A stretch of 64,000 nt of DNA from Nitratireductor aquimarinus (GTDB lineage: Bacteria; Pseudomonadota; Alphaproteobacteria; Rhizobiales; Rhizobiaceae). Under the pieces are notes generated by a model. That model did not search any database, had not been told where the DNA came from, and was given only the letters and a program-made list of their open reading frames with translations. Below are positions 7,843 through 15,550 of the stretch, piece by piece; positions within the stretch are counted from its first letter, which is position 1, and each line of letters starts with the position of its first letter. Both the position numbers and the translations under genes were made by a program. The stretch lies in the NCBI RefSeq assembly GCF_017255295.1, contig NZ_JAFKDE010000008.1, positions 186,001-250,000 of the forward strand. Reading direction: 5' to 3'.

Positions 7843-8450
7843 GACGCCACCATCTGCGCAAAGGCGGAAAAGCCGAGCGACATCATGCCGGCGATGATGA
7901 AGGTGATGCCAAGCCCCCGCAGCCCCTCCGGCAGGTTCGCGTAGGAAAGCCGCGTGCGGATCGCGCCGAGCATGATCACTGCCACGGCAAAGCCCGTACC
8001 CGCACCGAGCCCGAAGACGGTGGATTCCACGAAGTCGAAGTCACGCTCGACCATGAACAGGCTACCGGCCAGGATCGCGCACTGCACGGTGAGCAGCGGC
8101 AGGAAAACACCGAATGACGCGTAAACCGCCGGGAAAAAGCGGTCGAGCACCATTTCGAGAAGCTGCACGGTCGCGGCGATCACGCCGATGAAGGCGATCA
8201 GCGCGAGATAGGAAAGGTCGATGCCCGGCGAACCCGCCCAGGCCCATGCGCCCGGAGCGAGCAATGCGTGATAGATCAGGTTGTTCAGCGGCACCGTGAC
8301 GCCCAGAACGGCGATCATGGCAATGCCGAGCCCGACGGCCGAGCCCGTGCGCCGAGAAAGCGCGATGAAGGTGCACAGGCCGAGAAACAGCGTCAGCGGC
8401 ATGTTGTCGACAAAAGCCGCGCGCAGGAAGAGGGCGGCAAGCTCGTTCAT
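7839..8450 (-). CDS. nqrE: Na+-NQR-type subunit NqrE
   Basis: Six-helix membrane subunit, 203 residues, closely matching the family over its whole length (VDNMPLTLFLGLCTFIALS near the start, GVTVPLNNLIYHALL, EMVLDRFFPAVYASFGVFLPL, GLRGLGITFIIAGMM at the end). The two cysteines that hold the intramembrane iron-sulfur centre shared with NqrD are kept (GLCTF near residue 26 and VQCAIL near residue 120). It pairs pseudo-symmetrically with NqrD and overlaps it by four bases. Electrons from NqrF are known to cross the membrane through this centre to the FMN of NqrC. Confidence 0.97.
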   Translation of the reverse strand: MNELAALFLRAAFVDNMPLTLFLGLCTFIALSRRTGSAVGLGIAMIAVLGVTVPLNNLIYHALLAPGAWAWAGSPGIDLSYLALIAFIGVIAATVQLLEMVLDRFFPAVYASFGVFLPLLTVQCAILAGSLFMVERDFDFVESTVFGLGAGTGFAVAVIMLGAIRTRLSYANLPEGLRGLGITFIIAGMMSLGFSAFAQMVAS

Positions 8451-9112
8451 GCGCCATCCTCCCCGGTTTCCGGCGGCGTGAACTCACCGGCCTCCACCTG
8501 TTCGGGAAGAAGGCTGCGGATCGCCCAGACAAGGCCGCCAAGCAGGAAAAAGCCGGAGGGCGCAAGCAGCATAAGGTTGAGCGGCGTGAACCAGCCACCC
8601 TGATCGACCGTCGGCAGAAGCTGCCAGTCAAGCAGCGTTCCCGCGCCGAACAGTTCGCGCAGGCTGCCGATCAGGATCAGCACGAGCGAATAGCCAAGCC
8701 CGTTGCCCAGCGCGTCGATCATCGCGCGCCCCGGCGGATTGTGCCGGGCGAAAGATTCGGTGCGGCCGAGCACAAGACAGTTGGTGGTGATGAGGCTGAC
8801 GAACACGGACAGCCGCTGGCTGATCTCGAACAGATAGGCCTGCAGCAACTGGTCGATGACGATGACCAGCGAGGCGACGATCACGATCTGGACGATGAGC
8901 CGGATAGAGGACGGAATGTGGTTCCGGATCACGCTGATAATGCCGGCGGACATGACCAGAACCGCCGTCAGCGAGGCCGACATGGTAAGCGCCGTCGCCA
9001 CCGAAGTCGTGACCGCGAGCGCCGAGCAGATGCCAAGAATCTGCAGGGTTACCGGGTTCTGCCGGATCAGCGGTTCGGTAAATGTGGTCCAGAGGCGCGG
9101 CTGGCTCGACAT
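8447..9112 (-). CDS. nqrD: Na+-NQR-type subunit NqrD
   Basis: Six-helix membrane partner of NqrE, 221 residues. Recognisable by PLIRQNPVTLQILGICSALAV with its conserved Cys near residue 29, SLITTNCLVLGRTESFA with the second conserved Cys, and IDALGNGLGYSLVLI. The C-terminal tail after the last helix is longer and more acidic than in the Vibrio protein. It starts three bases after the nqrC stop and shares the ATGA overlap with nqrE. Both iron-ligating cysteines are intact, so the transmembrane electron path through NqrDE should work. Confidence 0.96.
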   Translation of the reverse strand: MSSQPRLWTTFTEPLIRQNPVTLQILGICSALAVTTSVATALTMSASLTAVLVMSAGIISVIRNHIPSSIRLIVQIVIVASLVIVIDQLLQAYLFEISQRLSVFVSLITTNCLVLGRTESFARHNPPGRAMIDALGNGLGYSLVLILIGSLRELFGAGTLLDWQLLPTVDQGGWFTPLNLMLLAPSGFFLLGGLVWAIRSLLPEQVEAGEFTPPETGEDGA

Positions 9113-9115
9113 GGC

Positions 9116-9916
9116 TCAGAATTCTCCGCGCCGGATTGCCGTCAACAACGGCGCATAACCATCGGGGCCAAGCCAGAACCGGACCATCCGCGTGATGGCG
9201 TTGGAGGTTCGCGTCGCGCCGGTGATCCCGTCGACCTCATATTCATTGCCGGCGCTGCCGCGCGCCACGGCGAAGCGAATGTCGCCGCGCGCATCGCTGA
9301 TCTGCCTGCCGCTGAATTGCGCCAGCCAGGAGGGCTCCTCGATGCGTGCGCCGAGGCCCGGCGTTTCGGACTGGCCGGTAATCGCCATGCCCGCCACGGT
9401 GTTCATGTCGCCCTTGAGCGCGATGATCGCGTCAATCGGGCCGTTATAGCCCGCACCGCTGATGGGCAGGAGGGCGAGCGAAATTGCCCCATTGGCGTCG
9501 CGCAGGAGATAGATCTGGGCGTAGTCCGGGCGCTGACCGAGCCCGGCAAGATCCTCGCCGGCAGTGAGCGTCGTCCAGTTAGCGCTGTCTTCGAGCGCCG
9601 CAGGCAGCGTTTCCGGCGTCACCTCTTTTGCCGCCGCACCGCGTTCCAGATCGATCACCACCGTCGACAGTGCGCCACCTTCGGCGGACAGAAGGTCCGA
9701 CATGCCGGGAATGCCCGCGATGAGGTTTTCCAGCCGCGCCTGCTGTTCCGCGGCGCGGTTTGCCGCCTGAATGGGGCGCAGCACGACCGTTGCCCCGCTC
9801 ACCATCAGCGCGCATATGGCCGACACGAGAAAGGCGACGATCAGCGTCTTGGCGCGGCTTTCATTGGGCAGCGCCAGAAAGCGACGCCACAGGGCGATCG
9901 GGTTCAACTCAGCCAT
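9116..9916 (-). CDS. nqrC: Na+-NQR-type FMN subunit NqrC
   Basis: 266 residues: one N-terminal membrane helix (about 24-48) and a periplasmic FMN-binding domain. The covalent FMN acceptor is Thr235 in DGITGATRTSNA, close to the consensus used by ApbE. The start is the ATG at 9916. A longer frame runs upstream to 10045, but that part overlaps nqrB in another frame and is rich in Arg/Trp, so I reject it. The gene overlaps the 3' end of nqrB by eight bases. Its flavin faces the periplasm, which makes it the natural partner for the cytochrome encoded at 12073. Confidence 0.94.
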   Translation of the reverse strand: MAELNPIALWRRFLALPNESRAKTLIVAFLVSAICALMVSGATVVLRPIQAANRAAEQQARLENLIAGIPGMSDLLSAEGGALSTVVIDLERGAAAKEVTPETLPAALEDSANWTTLTAGEDLAGLGQRPDYAQIYLLRDANGAISLALLPISGAGYNGPIDAIIALKGDMNTVAGMAITGQSETPGLGARIEEPSWLAQFSGRQISDARGDIRFAVARGSAGNEYEVDGITGATRTSNAITRMVRFWLGPDGYAPLLTAIRRGEF

Positions 9917-10685
9917 GACGTCTTCTCCTGCGCGCCGTCCAGAGCGCAATCGCAATCTCATCCAGAAGGGGTGCTGCCAGCGAGGCGAGCAGCGCTGCCG
10001 AAACGGCCACCTGCACCGGCGCTCCATGGCCCCAGCCAAACGCAAAGAGTGTCACCAGCGCGCCATAGAGCGCGCCGTTCAGCCAGCCACCGGTGCGGGT
10101 GGAGGCGCTTGTCACCGGGTCCGTGACCAGAAGCGCCAGCACAACGCCGAATGCGGGCAGAACCGGCGCGATGGGCAGGTCTGCAAGCCATGCGATCAGG
10201 ATGACCGCCAGTGCGCCGGCGATCAGCCGGGCCGACATCACGCCAAGCAGCATGCCCAGCGCGAGCGCCGGTATGGCCGCCCATGCAACCGGCAGGGCAA
10301 AGTCCGGCCATGGCGCGGCGGGAAAGCCAAAGCCCAGAAACGCGATGGTGACGGTCGCCGGGTTCAGGACATTCCGCCCCCAGCCGCCGAAAATAAGTTC
10401 CGCCATCACCGAGCCGAAGCTGATGCCCAGAACGAGTTGCAAAAGGCTGAGCTCCTGCGGCGCAAGCATGGCCACGGCCAGCCCCGTCAGCGCACCGGCA
10501 AAAGACGGGGGCTGTGCGCGCGCCAGCATGAAAATCACATGCCAGAGACCCGAGATCAGCAGCACGAACAACAGCCTTCCGACCGCTTCCGCACCGCCGA
10601 ACCACAGCCAGGTCAGCGCCATCGGCATCAGTGCGAGCAAGAGCAGCATTGCCACCATCTCGCGGTCCCAGAGCCCCCTCGTCAC
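9909..10685 (-). CDS. nqrB: Short NqrB-like subunit lacking a visible FMN attachment motif
   Basis: Membrane subunit of the NqrB/RnfD family, only 258 residues against roughly 400 for classical NqrB. Clear family blocks are WGRNVLNPATVTIAFLGFGFP in the middle and LLVTDPVTSASTRTGGWLNGALYGAL near the end, plus the final LAAPLLDEIAIALW. The long N-terminal extension of NqrB is absent. So is the segment after the AFLxFxxP block that should carry DGxSGAT with the FMN-bearing threonine: here the protein goes from FPAAPWPD straight into the next helix. Either this flavin is lost or it is held differently. It overlaps nqrA by four bases and nqrC by eight, so it is an intact member of the operon, not debris. 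Confidence 0.85.
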   Translation of the reverse strand: MTRGLWDREMVAMLLLLALMPMALTWLWFGGAEAVGRLLFVLLISGLWHVIFMLARAQPPSFAGALTGLAVAMLAPQELSLLQLVLGISFGSVMAELIFGGWGRNVLNPATVTIAFLGFGFPAAPWPDFALPVAWAAIPALALGMLLGVMSARLIAGALAVILIAWLADLPIAPVLPAFGVVLALLVTDPVTSASTRTGGWLNGALYGALVTLFAFGWGHGAPVQVAVSAALLASLAAPLLDEIAIALWTARRRRRHG

Positions 10686-11953
10686 GCCGGCGCCTCCTCG
10701 GCTTCGATGCGGTTCAGGATGATGCGCAGCTGCTTTGACAGCCGGGGCCGGGCGCCCGTTGCATAATCTGCAAGGGCCAGATCCTCTTCGACCAGCGAAA
10801 GCGCTCCCAGCCGGACGGCCGTTTCTTCATCGCCAGACGCGATGGCCCGCAAAAGAGCAGCGGCTGGCATGTCGCCGCCCATGGCCTGATCGAGCGCGGC
10901 GGTGGGAATGACGGGCAAATGCCGTGCCGCTTTTCTGAGCGCGGTTCCGAACCAGTGGTGCTTCACCGCACCGGTCTCGCGTGGTGAAACCGTGACCTGC
11001 CGGTCCCGCGCGCCGAGCCAGTGTGCGGGGCGTCCGTCCAGCGCAGAACCGCTCAGAATTTCGTGCGCACCGGGCCGCACGACAGGCTGGCTGAGGCCGC
11101 GCAGATCCGCGCCATGCTGACAGCGCACAAGCCGCCTTTCGCGCAGCGCCGAACCGGTCACCGAGACAAGCCGCGTGCCGGGCAGAAGTCCGGTTGCAAG
11201 CAGCGCTCCAAGATCGGCTACATCCTCAGCCTCGATATCCCAGACGCGAATCTCCGGCGCGGCCGGTCGATGACGGTGGATCTGGATGCCGGCAAGGCCC
11301 TGCGGATGGTTGCGCCCGCAGGAAATGCGCGAGAGGCCGGCAGGCACTGCACCGCCAAAGTGCTTGCCCGCTGGTTCGCAAAGAAACAGCCGGTCTTTCG
11401 TCAGTTGCGAAAGGGCTGCCAGCCCGCGCGAAAAATCTTCCTCGCGCCCCTCAAGGGCCAGCGATGGCGCAGGCGCGCCGGGTCGGCTGTCCACCGCCAT
11501 GACGAAGATCGCGGCAGGGGCCTCGTCAGCGTGCGGCATGCGTCCGAACGGACGGCTGCGGAACATCCGCCACAGGCCGGAAGACTGGAGAAGCGCTCGC
11601 AGCGCATTGCCATCGACTTCCGCGTTTCCGGTCTCGAACAGATGACGTCCGCCATCGGGTTCATGAAAGAGAAGAAGCTGCGAAAGCCGCCGCCCGGACT
11701 TCAGATCAAGTGAGGCGATTCGCCCGGCCATCGGCGCGACAAGCGCGACCTGCGGCGCGTTTCTCAGGCGCAGAAGCGGTTGCCCCTGCGCGACGAGTTC
11801 ATCCTCGCCCACCAGCGCTTCAACGCGCAGTTCTTCACCGGGAGATGGCGTCAGCGCCGCCTCTTCGGTCAACACCTCAACAGGGTTTTCCGATTGCAGG
11901 GGCACCCGGTCATGCGGGAAAACGAGGCCTGCGGAGAAGGCCGGGCCGAACAT
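10682..11953 (-). CDS. nqrA: Divergent Na+-NQR-type subunit NqrA
   Basis: Soluble cytoplasmic subunit, 423 residues, divergent but alignable with NqrA. Supporting blocks are VALVAPMAGRIASLDLKSGRRL (a lipoyl-like hairpin, compare TAPAAGKVIEINRGAKR), SSGLWRMFRSRPFGRMP, AIFVMAVDSRP, NHPQGLAGIQIH, and SLVEEDLALADYATGARP near the C-terminus. In the last block the FVCPGKYEYG stretch of classical NqrA has become YATGARPRLS, so the cysteine there is lost. It is the first gene of the operon, divergent from the cytochrome gene, with GGAG before its ATG. Classical NqrA contributes to quinone binding; divergence here hints at a changed acceptor side. Confidence 0.9.
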   Translation of the reverse strand: MFGPAFSAGLVFPHDRVPLQSENPVEVLTEEAALTPSPGEELRVEALVGEDELVAQGQPLLRLRNAPQVALVAPMAGRIASLDLKSGRRLSQLLLFHEPDGGRHLFETGNAEVDGNALRALLQSSGLWRMFRSRPFGRMPHADEAPAAIFVMAVDSRPGAPAPSLALEGREEDFSRGLAALSQLTKDRLFLCEPAGKHFGGAVPAGLSRISCGRNHPQGLAGIQIHRHRPAAPEIRVWDIEAEDVADLGALLATGLLPGTRLVSVTGSALRERRLVRCQHGADLRGLSQPVVRPGAHEILSGSALDGRPAHWLGARDRQVTVSPRETGAVKHHWFGTALRKAARHLPVIPTAALDQAMGGDMPAAALLRAIASGDEETAVRLGALSLVEEDLALADYATGARPRLSKQLRIILNRIEAEEAPA

Positions 11954-12072
11954 GCTCCGTCTCCGATGGATTTTCGACGTTTGACCGGCGTTTGAGGTTT
12001 GCCGGAATGCGTCGAACTGATTACCATTCTTTACGGCGACAGTTTAGGAACATACCGGCGGGGTGGAAAGCC
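11954..12072. promoter_or_regulatory. Shared divergent promoter region of nqrA and the pentaheme cytochrome gene
   Basis: 119 bases separate the two divergent starts. They contain a direct repeat CGTTTGA at 11978-11984 and 11989-11995, eleven bases apart (one helical turn), as expected for a dimeric activator such as a response regulator. I do not see an FNR/Anr box. The shared region suggests co-regulation of nqr and the cytochrome; the factor is not encoded next to it. Confidence 0.4.
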
Positions 12073-13272
12073 ATGTTTTTCAAAACGAAGAACTTAGTCA
12101 CGACAACTATCGCTCTTGGCGCATTTGTTTCTGTTCTTTCGTTCGCTGCCGTGTCGCAGGAACAGGCGGCTCCCGCAAATTCCGAATCATCCGAGATCGA
12201 GGAAATCGAAAAGGCGCTTGCGCCCTATGTGATGCCCGAGTCCGGACCGTTCCGCCCCGATCAGATCGAGATCGCCAACAAGGCCGCGATAGCCGCCTGG
12301 GCGCGCTCGGCTCATGCGGATGCGCGTTCAGAGTCTTTCTCGCACTGGAACGAAGACGGGGCCATCCCGCCAAATTGCGCGACCTGCCATTCGGGCGAAG
12401 GGTTCCGCGCCTTTCACGGTCTTGATGGAAGCGCACCCGGCCTGCCGGAAAACCCCATCCCCACGGGCGGCGTTGTGGACTGCGAAACCTGCCACAATCC
12501 GGGTCTTTCCGCGATCAAGGAAGTCAAGCTTCCAAGCGGTCTGTCGCATCCAGTCGCGCCGGGCGAGGCCTCCTGCATCACCTGCCATCAGGGCCGCGCG
12601 GCTGGCGTCACCGTTGCCACTGCGGTGGGCGAAAAGGATGAGGACACGCCCGACAAGGAACTGCGTTTCATCAACCCGCATTACGCAGTGGCTGCGTCCA
12701 TGTGGCTCGGCGGCTACGCCGCATCCGGCTATCACTATCCGGGGAAGGAATATTCCGGCCGCTTCTTCCATGCACGTCCGGTTTCCACCTGCGTTTCCTG
12801 CCATGAACCGCACACGCTGGAAGTGTCGGAACAGACCTGCATGACCTGCCATGAAAACGCGGCTCTGGACGACATTCGCCTATCGCGCGTGAGTTTCGAT
12901 GGCAGCGGCGATGTGAAAAAAGGCATCCGCGCCGACATCGCAGCCAATGCCGACCGGCTGAAGGGCCTGATGACCGCCTACGCAGCCGAAGTCGCCGGCG
13001 CGCCGATGATCTATGACGGCCATCGCTATCCCTATTTCTTTGCAGACATGAACGCAGACGGGCGGATCGACGAGGTCGATGGAAGGGCGGTTGGCTATAA
13101 CGCCTGGACCCCGCGTCTTTTGAAGGCCACCTATAACTGGAAATTCGTCACCGCCGACCCCGGCGCATTTGCGCACAACCCGCATTATGCGCTCGAGCTT
13201 CTTTATGATTCCATTGAGGATCTGGCCGGCGCGCTGGGTCAGGACATGACGGCCTGGAACCTTCAGCGGTAA
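12073..13272 (+). CDS. Periplasmic pentaheme cytochrome c, divergent from nqr
   Basis: 399 residues with a signal peptide (residues 1-28, up to AAVSQE) and five CxxCH heme sites: CATCH (102-106), CETCH (137-141), CITCH (168-172), CVSCH (240-244) and CMTCH (256-260). The C-terminal third has no heme but holds an EF-hand-like loop DMNADGRIDE and a conserved-looking NWKFVTADPGAFAHNPHYALELLYDSIEDL-type ending (quoted in parts) seen in multiheme cytochromes of the c3/NapC-like superfamily. Start at ATG 12073; the frame is open further upstream but overlaps nqrA. The divergent pairing with nqr and the flavin transferase suggests it takes electrons from the periplasmic side of the complex. Confidence 0.85.
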   Translation: MFFKTKNLVTTTIALGAFVSVLSFAAVSQEQAAPANSESSEIEEIEKALAPYVMPESGPFRPDQIEIANKAAIAAWARSAHADARSESFSHWNEDGAIPPNCATCHSGEGFRAFHGLDGSAPGLPENPIPTGGVVDCETCHNPGLSAIKEVKLPSGLSHPVAPGEASCITCHQGRAAGVTVATAVGEKDEDTPDKELRFINPHYAVAASMWLGGYAASGYHYPGKEYSGRFFHARPVSTCVSCHEPHTLEVSEQTCMTCHENAALDDIRLSRVSFDGSGDVKKGIRADIAANADRLKGLMTAYAAEVAGAPMIYDGHRYPYFFADMNADGRIDEVDGRAVGYNAWTPRLLKATYNWKFVTADPGAFAHNPHYALELLYDSIEDLAGALGQDMTAWNLQR

Positions 13273-13392
13273 GCGAACAAGGCGGGTTTGAGGACCCGCC
13301 GCGTTCTTGACAAGCGACCGTTCCTCTTACACGAGCTTTCCGATACGCCACCCTTCATGGTGGCCGGCAAAGAGTTCGGAAAGGGTAGGAAC

Positions 13393-14532
13393 ATGTTCGA
13401 CAGCGCTCACATCGCCGAGGCCGTTGCCTGGCGTCACGACCTGCATCGTCACCCCGAATTGGGGTTTCAGGAAGAGCGCACGTCGAAACTGATAGCCGGG
13501 CTGTTGCAGGGCTGGGGCTGGCAGGTGCACACCGGTCTGGCTGAGACCGGCGTGGTTGCGCGGCTTGGCGAAGGCGGGCCTTCGATCGGCCTGCGCGCCG
13601 ATATCGACGCCCTGCCAATTGAGGAAGCCACAGGCCTCGAATACGCTTCGACCCATCCGGGAAAGATGCATGCCTGCGGGCATGACGGCCACACCGCCAT
13701 GCTGCTTCTGGCTGCACGCCAGATCGCAGCCGAGGGCGTGAAGGACGGAAATGTCACGCTGATTTTCCAACCGGCGGAGGAAAATGACGGCGGTGCGCGG
13801 GTGATGATCGAGGAGGGGCTTTTTGGCAAATTCCCCTGCGACACGGTGTTCGGCATTCACAACTGGCCGGGTCTTGCGCCCGGTCGGCTGGTCGCCCGCG
13901 ACAGCGAGATGATGGCCGCATTCGCCATCTTCGAAATCGTGATCGAGGGGCGCGGTGGTCACGCCGCCATGCCAGAGCAGAGCGACGGTGTGGTGGCTGC
14001 GGCAGCGCGGATGGCGGCGGCTCTTCAGGAATTGCCTGCACGCCGCCTGTCGCCGCTGGTGCCGGGCGTTGTGTCGGTAACGCAGATCCACACCGGTTCC
14101 GCCTTCAATGTCTGCCCGGACCGTGCGATTGTCAGCGGCACGGCCCGCTGGTTCCAGCCGGAGGCCGGTGACGAGATCGAAAAGCGGCTGGGCGAAGTGG
14201 TGCAGGGCGTTGCCGCCGCCCATGGCTGCCGCGCCCGCGTCGATTACCAGCGGCGCTATCCCGCGACGATCAACAGCGCCGCCGAGGCGGCTCTCGTGCG
14301 CCGCGTCGGGGACACGATGGGGCTCGATACGGGCGAGACCGGGCCGAGCATGGCGTCCGAGGATTTCGCTTTCATGCTCAACGAGAAGCCGGGCGCGTAT
14401 ATCTGGCTGGGCGCTGCACGCGAGGGCGACAATCCCGGCCTGCACTCGCCCCATTTCAACTTCAATGATGACGTGCTGCCGACCGGCTCTGAATTCTGGG
14501 TGCGGCTCGTGCGGCAGGCGCTGGCCGCCTGA
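13393..14532 (+). CDS. M20 family amidohydrolase (hippurate hydrolase-like)
   Basis: Metal-dependent amidohydrolase/carboxypeptidase of the M20D type, 379 residues. Metal and substrate motifs in order: WRHDLHRHPELGFQEERTS, LRADIDALPIEE, MHACGHDGHTAMLL, FQPAEENDGGARVMIEEGLF, then HNWPGLAPG and the dimerisation-domain motif GRGGHAAMPEQSDGV. Start at ATG 13393 with AGGGTAGGA just upstream; a longer frame from 13288 lacks a ribosome site. Members remove N-acyl groups from amino acids (hippurate, N-acetyl amino acids, indole-acetyl conjugates). The stop overlaps the start of the LysR gene, so the two are co-transcribed. Confidence 0.93.
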   Translation: MFDSAHIAEAVAWRHDLHRHPELGFQEERTSKLIAGLLQGWGWQVHTGLAETGVVARLGEGGPSIGLRADIDALPIEEATGLEYASTHPGKMHACGHDGHTAMLLLAARQIAAEGVKDGNVTLIFQPAEENDGGARVMIEEGLFGKFPCDTVFGIHNWPGLAPGRLVARDSEMMAAFAIFEIVIEGRGGHAAMPEQSDGVVAAAARMAAALQELPARRLSPLVPGVVSVTQIHTGSAFNVCPDRAIVSGTARWFQPEAGDEIEKRLGEVVQGVAAAHGCRARVDYQRRYPATINSAAEAALVRRVGDTMGLDTGETGPSMASEDFAFMLNEKPGAYIWLGAAREGDNPGLHSPHFNFNDDVLPTGSEFWVRLVRQALAA

Positions 14533-15440
14533 TGGACGCGCTGGACAGTCGTTTCCTGCGCGAGTTTCTGGTCGTCGCCCGCGAGGGCTCGATCCGCCGC
14601 GCAGCCGAACGGCTGAACATCGCGCCCTCGGCGATCAGCCGCAAGCTGGCCGAGGTCGAGGCGCGGCTGGGCGTGGCGCTGGTGGCGCGCAGCGCACAGG
14701 GCATCACGCTCACGGATGCCGGGCGTCTGGTGCGCGAACATGCGCTGGTGCAGCAGGATGAGCAGACCTTTCTGCTCGATCAGATCGGCAAATTTCGCGA
14801 GGCCGGCGGTCAGGTGGTGCGGATCGCGGTTGGCGAAGGCTTCGCCGCCGATCTCATGCAGAACGGTCTGGCCCCGCTTGGCGCACGCCACCCGCATCTG
14901 CGTTTCCGCATAGATCTTGCCGGAACCGAAGAGATCCAGCGCCGCGTGGTCGAGGGCGAGGTTGATCTGGGCATTGCCTACAATCCCGTGCCGACCGAGG
15001 CCACGCGCTCCGTCGCCTTTGCGCGTCAACCACTCTGCGCTGTCGTGCCCGTCGGTTCGCCGCTGGCGGCGCGCGAACACATCCCGCTGGCCGAGATGCT
15101 TGCCGAGCCTCTGGCCATGCTCGATGCGCGTCACGGCATCCGCACGCTGGTCGCGCGCGCGGCAAGCGATCTGGGGCTGGCGCTGCGTCCGCAGGTGGAA
15201 ACCTCCTCCATCGCGGCGCTGATCCGCTATGTGGGCGCAGGCATGGGCGGCACATTTCTGCCCCGCTTCTCCGCCTCCATTCAGGCCGAGCGCGGCGAGG
15301 TCGCCATTGTCGATCTTGATGAAGAGAGCCTTCAGCATGTCAGCGCGCATCTGATGGTGCGCGCCCGCCGGCGACTGCCGCAATCGGCGGCTGTGACCGT
15401 CGATTATCTGGCTGCGCACATGGTCGCCTTTCGCGATTAG
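14532..15440 (+). CDS. LysR family transcriptional regulator
   Basis: 302 residues: N-terminal helix-turn-helix (FLREFLVVAREGSIRRAAERLNIAPSAISRKLAEVEARLG, quoted in parts) and a C-terminal periplasmic-binding-protein-like effector domain. It overlaps the M20 gene (ATGA). A perfect palindrome fitting the LysR box T-N11-A lies 14 bases after its stop, in front of the next operon, so it probably controls the dehydrogenase/aldehyde dehydrogenase/membrane-protein genes downstream. The inducer is presumably the compound released or consumed in this pathway. Confidence 0.94.
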   Translation: MDALDSRFLREFLVVAREGSIRRAAERLNIAPSAISRKLAEVEARLGVALVARSAQGITLTDAGRLVREHALVQQDEQTFLLDQIGKFREAGGQVVRIAVGEGFAADLMQNGLAPLGARHPHLRFRIDLAGTEEIQRRVVEGEVDLGIAYNPVPTEATRSVAFARQPLCAVVPVGSPLAAREHIPLAEMLAEPLAMLDARHGIRTLVARAASDLGLALRPQVETSSIAALIRYVGAGMGGTFLPRFSASIQAERGEVAIVDLDEESLQHVSAHLMVRARRRLPQSAAVTVDYLAAHMVAFRD

Positions 15441-15453
15441 ATCGCCGTTCAGT

Positions 15454-15470
15454 GTTGCGATAATCGCAAC
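15454..15470. promoter_or_regulatory. LysR-type operator palindrome
   Basis: GTTGCGATAATCGCAAC is a perfect 17-base palindrome around a central A. It contains TTGCGATAATCGCAA, which fits the LysR recognition pattern T-N11-A. It lies in the 110-base gap between the LysR gene and the dehydrogenase gene at 15551, about 80 bases before that start, a typical activator position. Confidence 0.6.
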
Positions 15471-15550
15471 GCAACGTGCCTGTTTACGGGGCTACTCAAC
15501 AACACGCTGTCACCGCAATGTCATGAAAGCCAAGTGAAACGGGAGGTATC

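Noticed and set aside
8741-10766. Two overlapping long plus-strand frames
   Set aside because: Both are antisense to nqrB-nqrC-nqrD. The minus-strand genes have overlapping starts and stops and family motifs; the plus frames have none.
11710-12072. N-terminal extension of the pentaheme cytochrome gene
   Set aside because: The frame is open upstream, but it overlaps nqrA antisense and removes the signal peptide from the N-terminus. ATG 12073 gives a normal exported protein.
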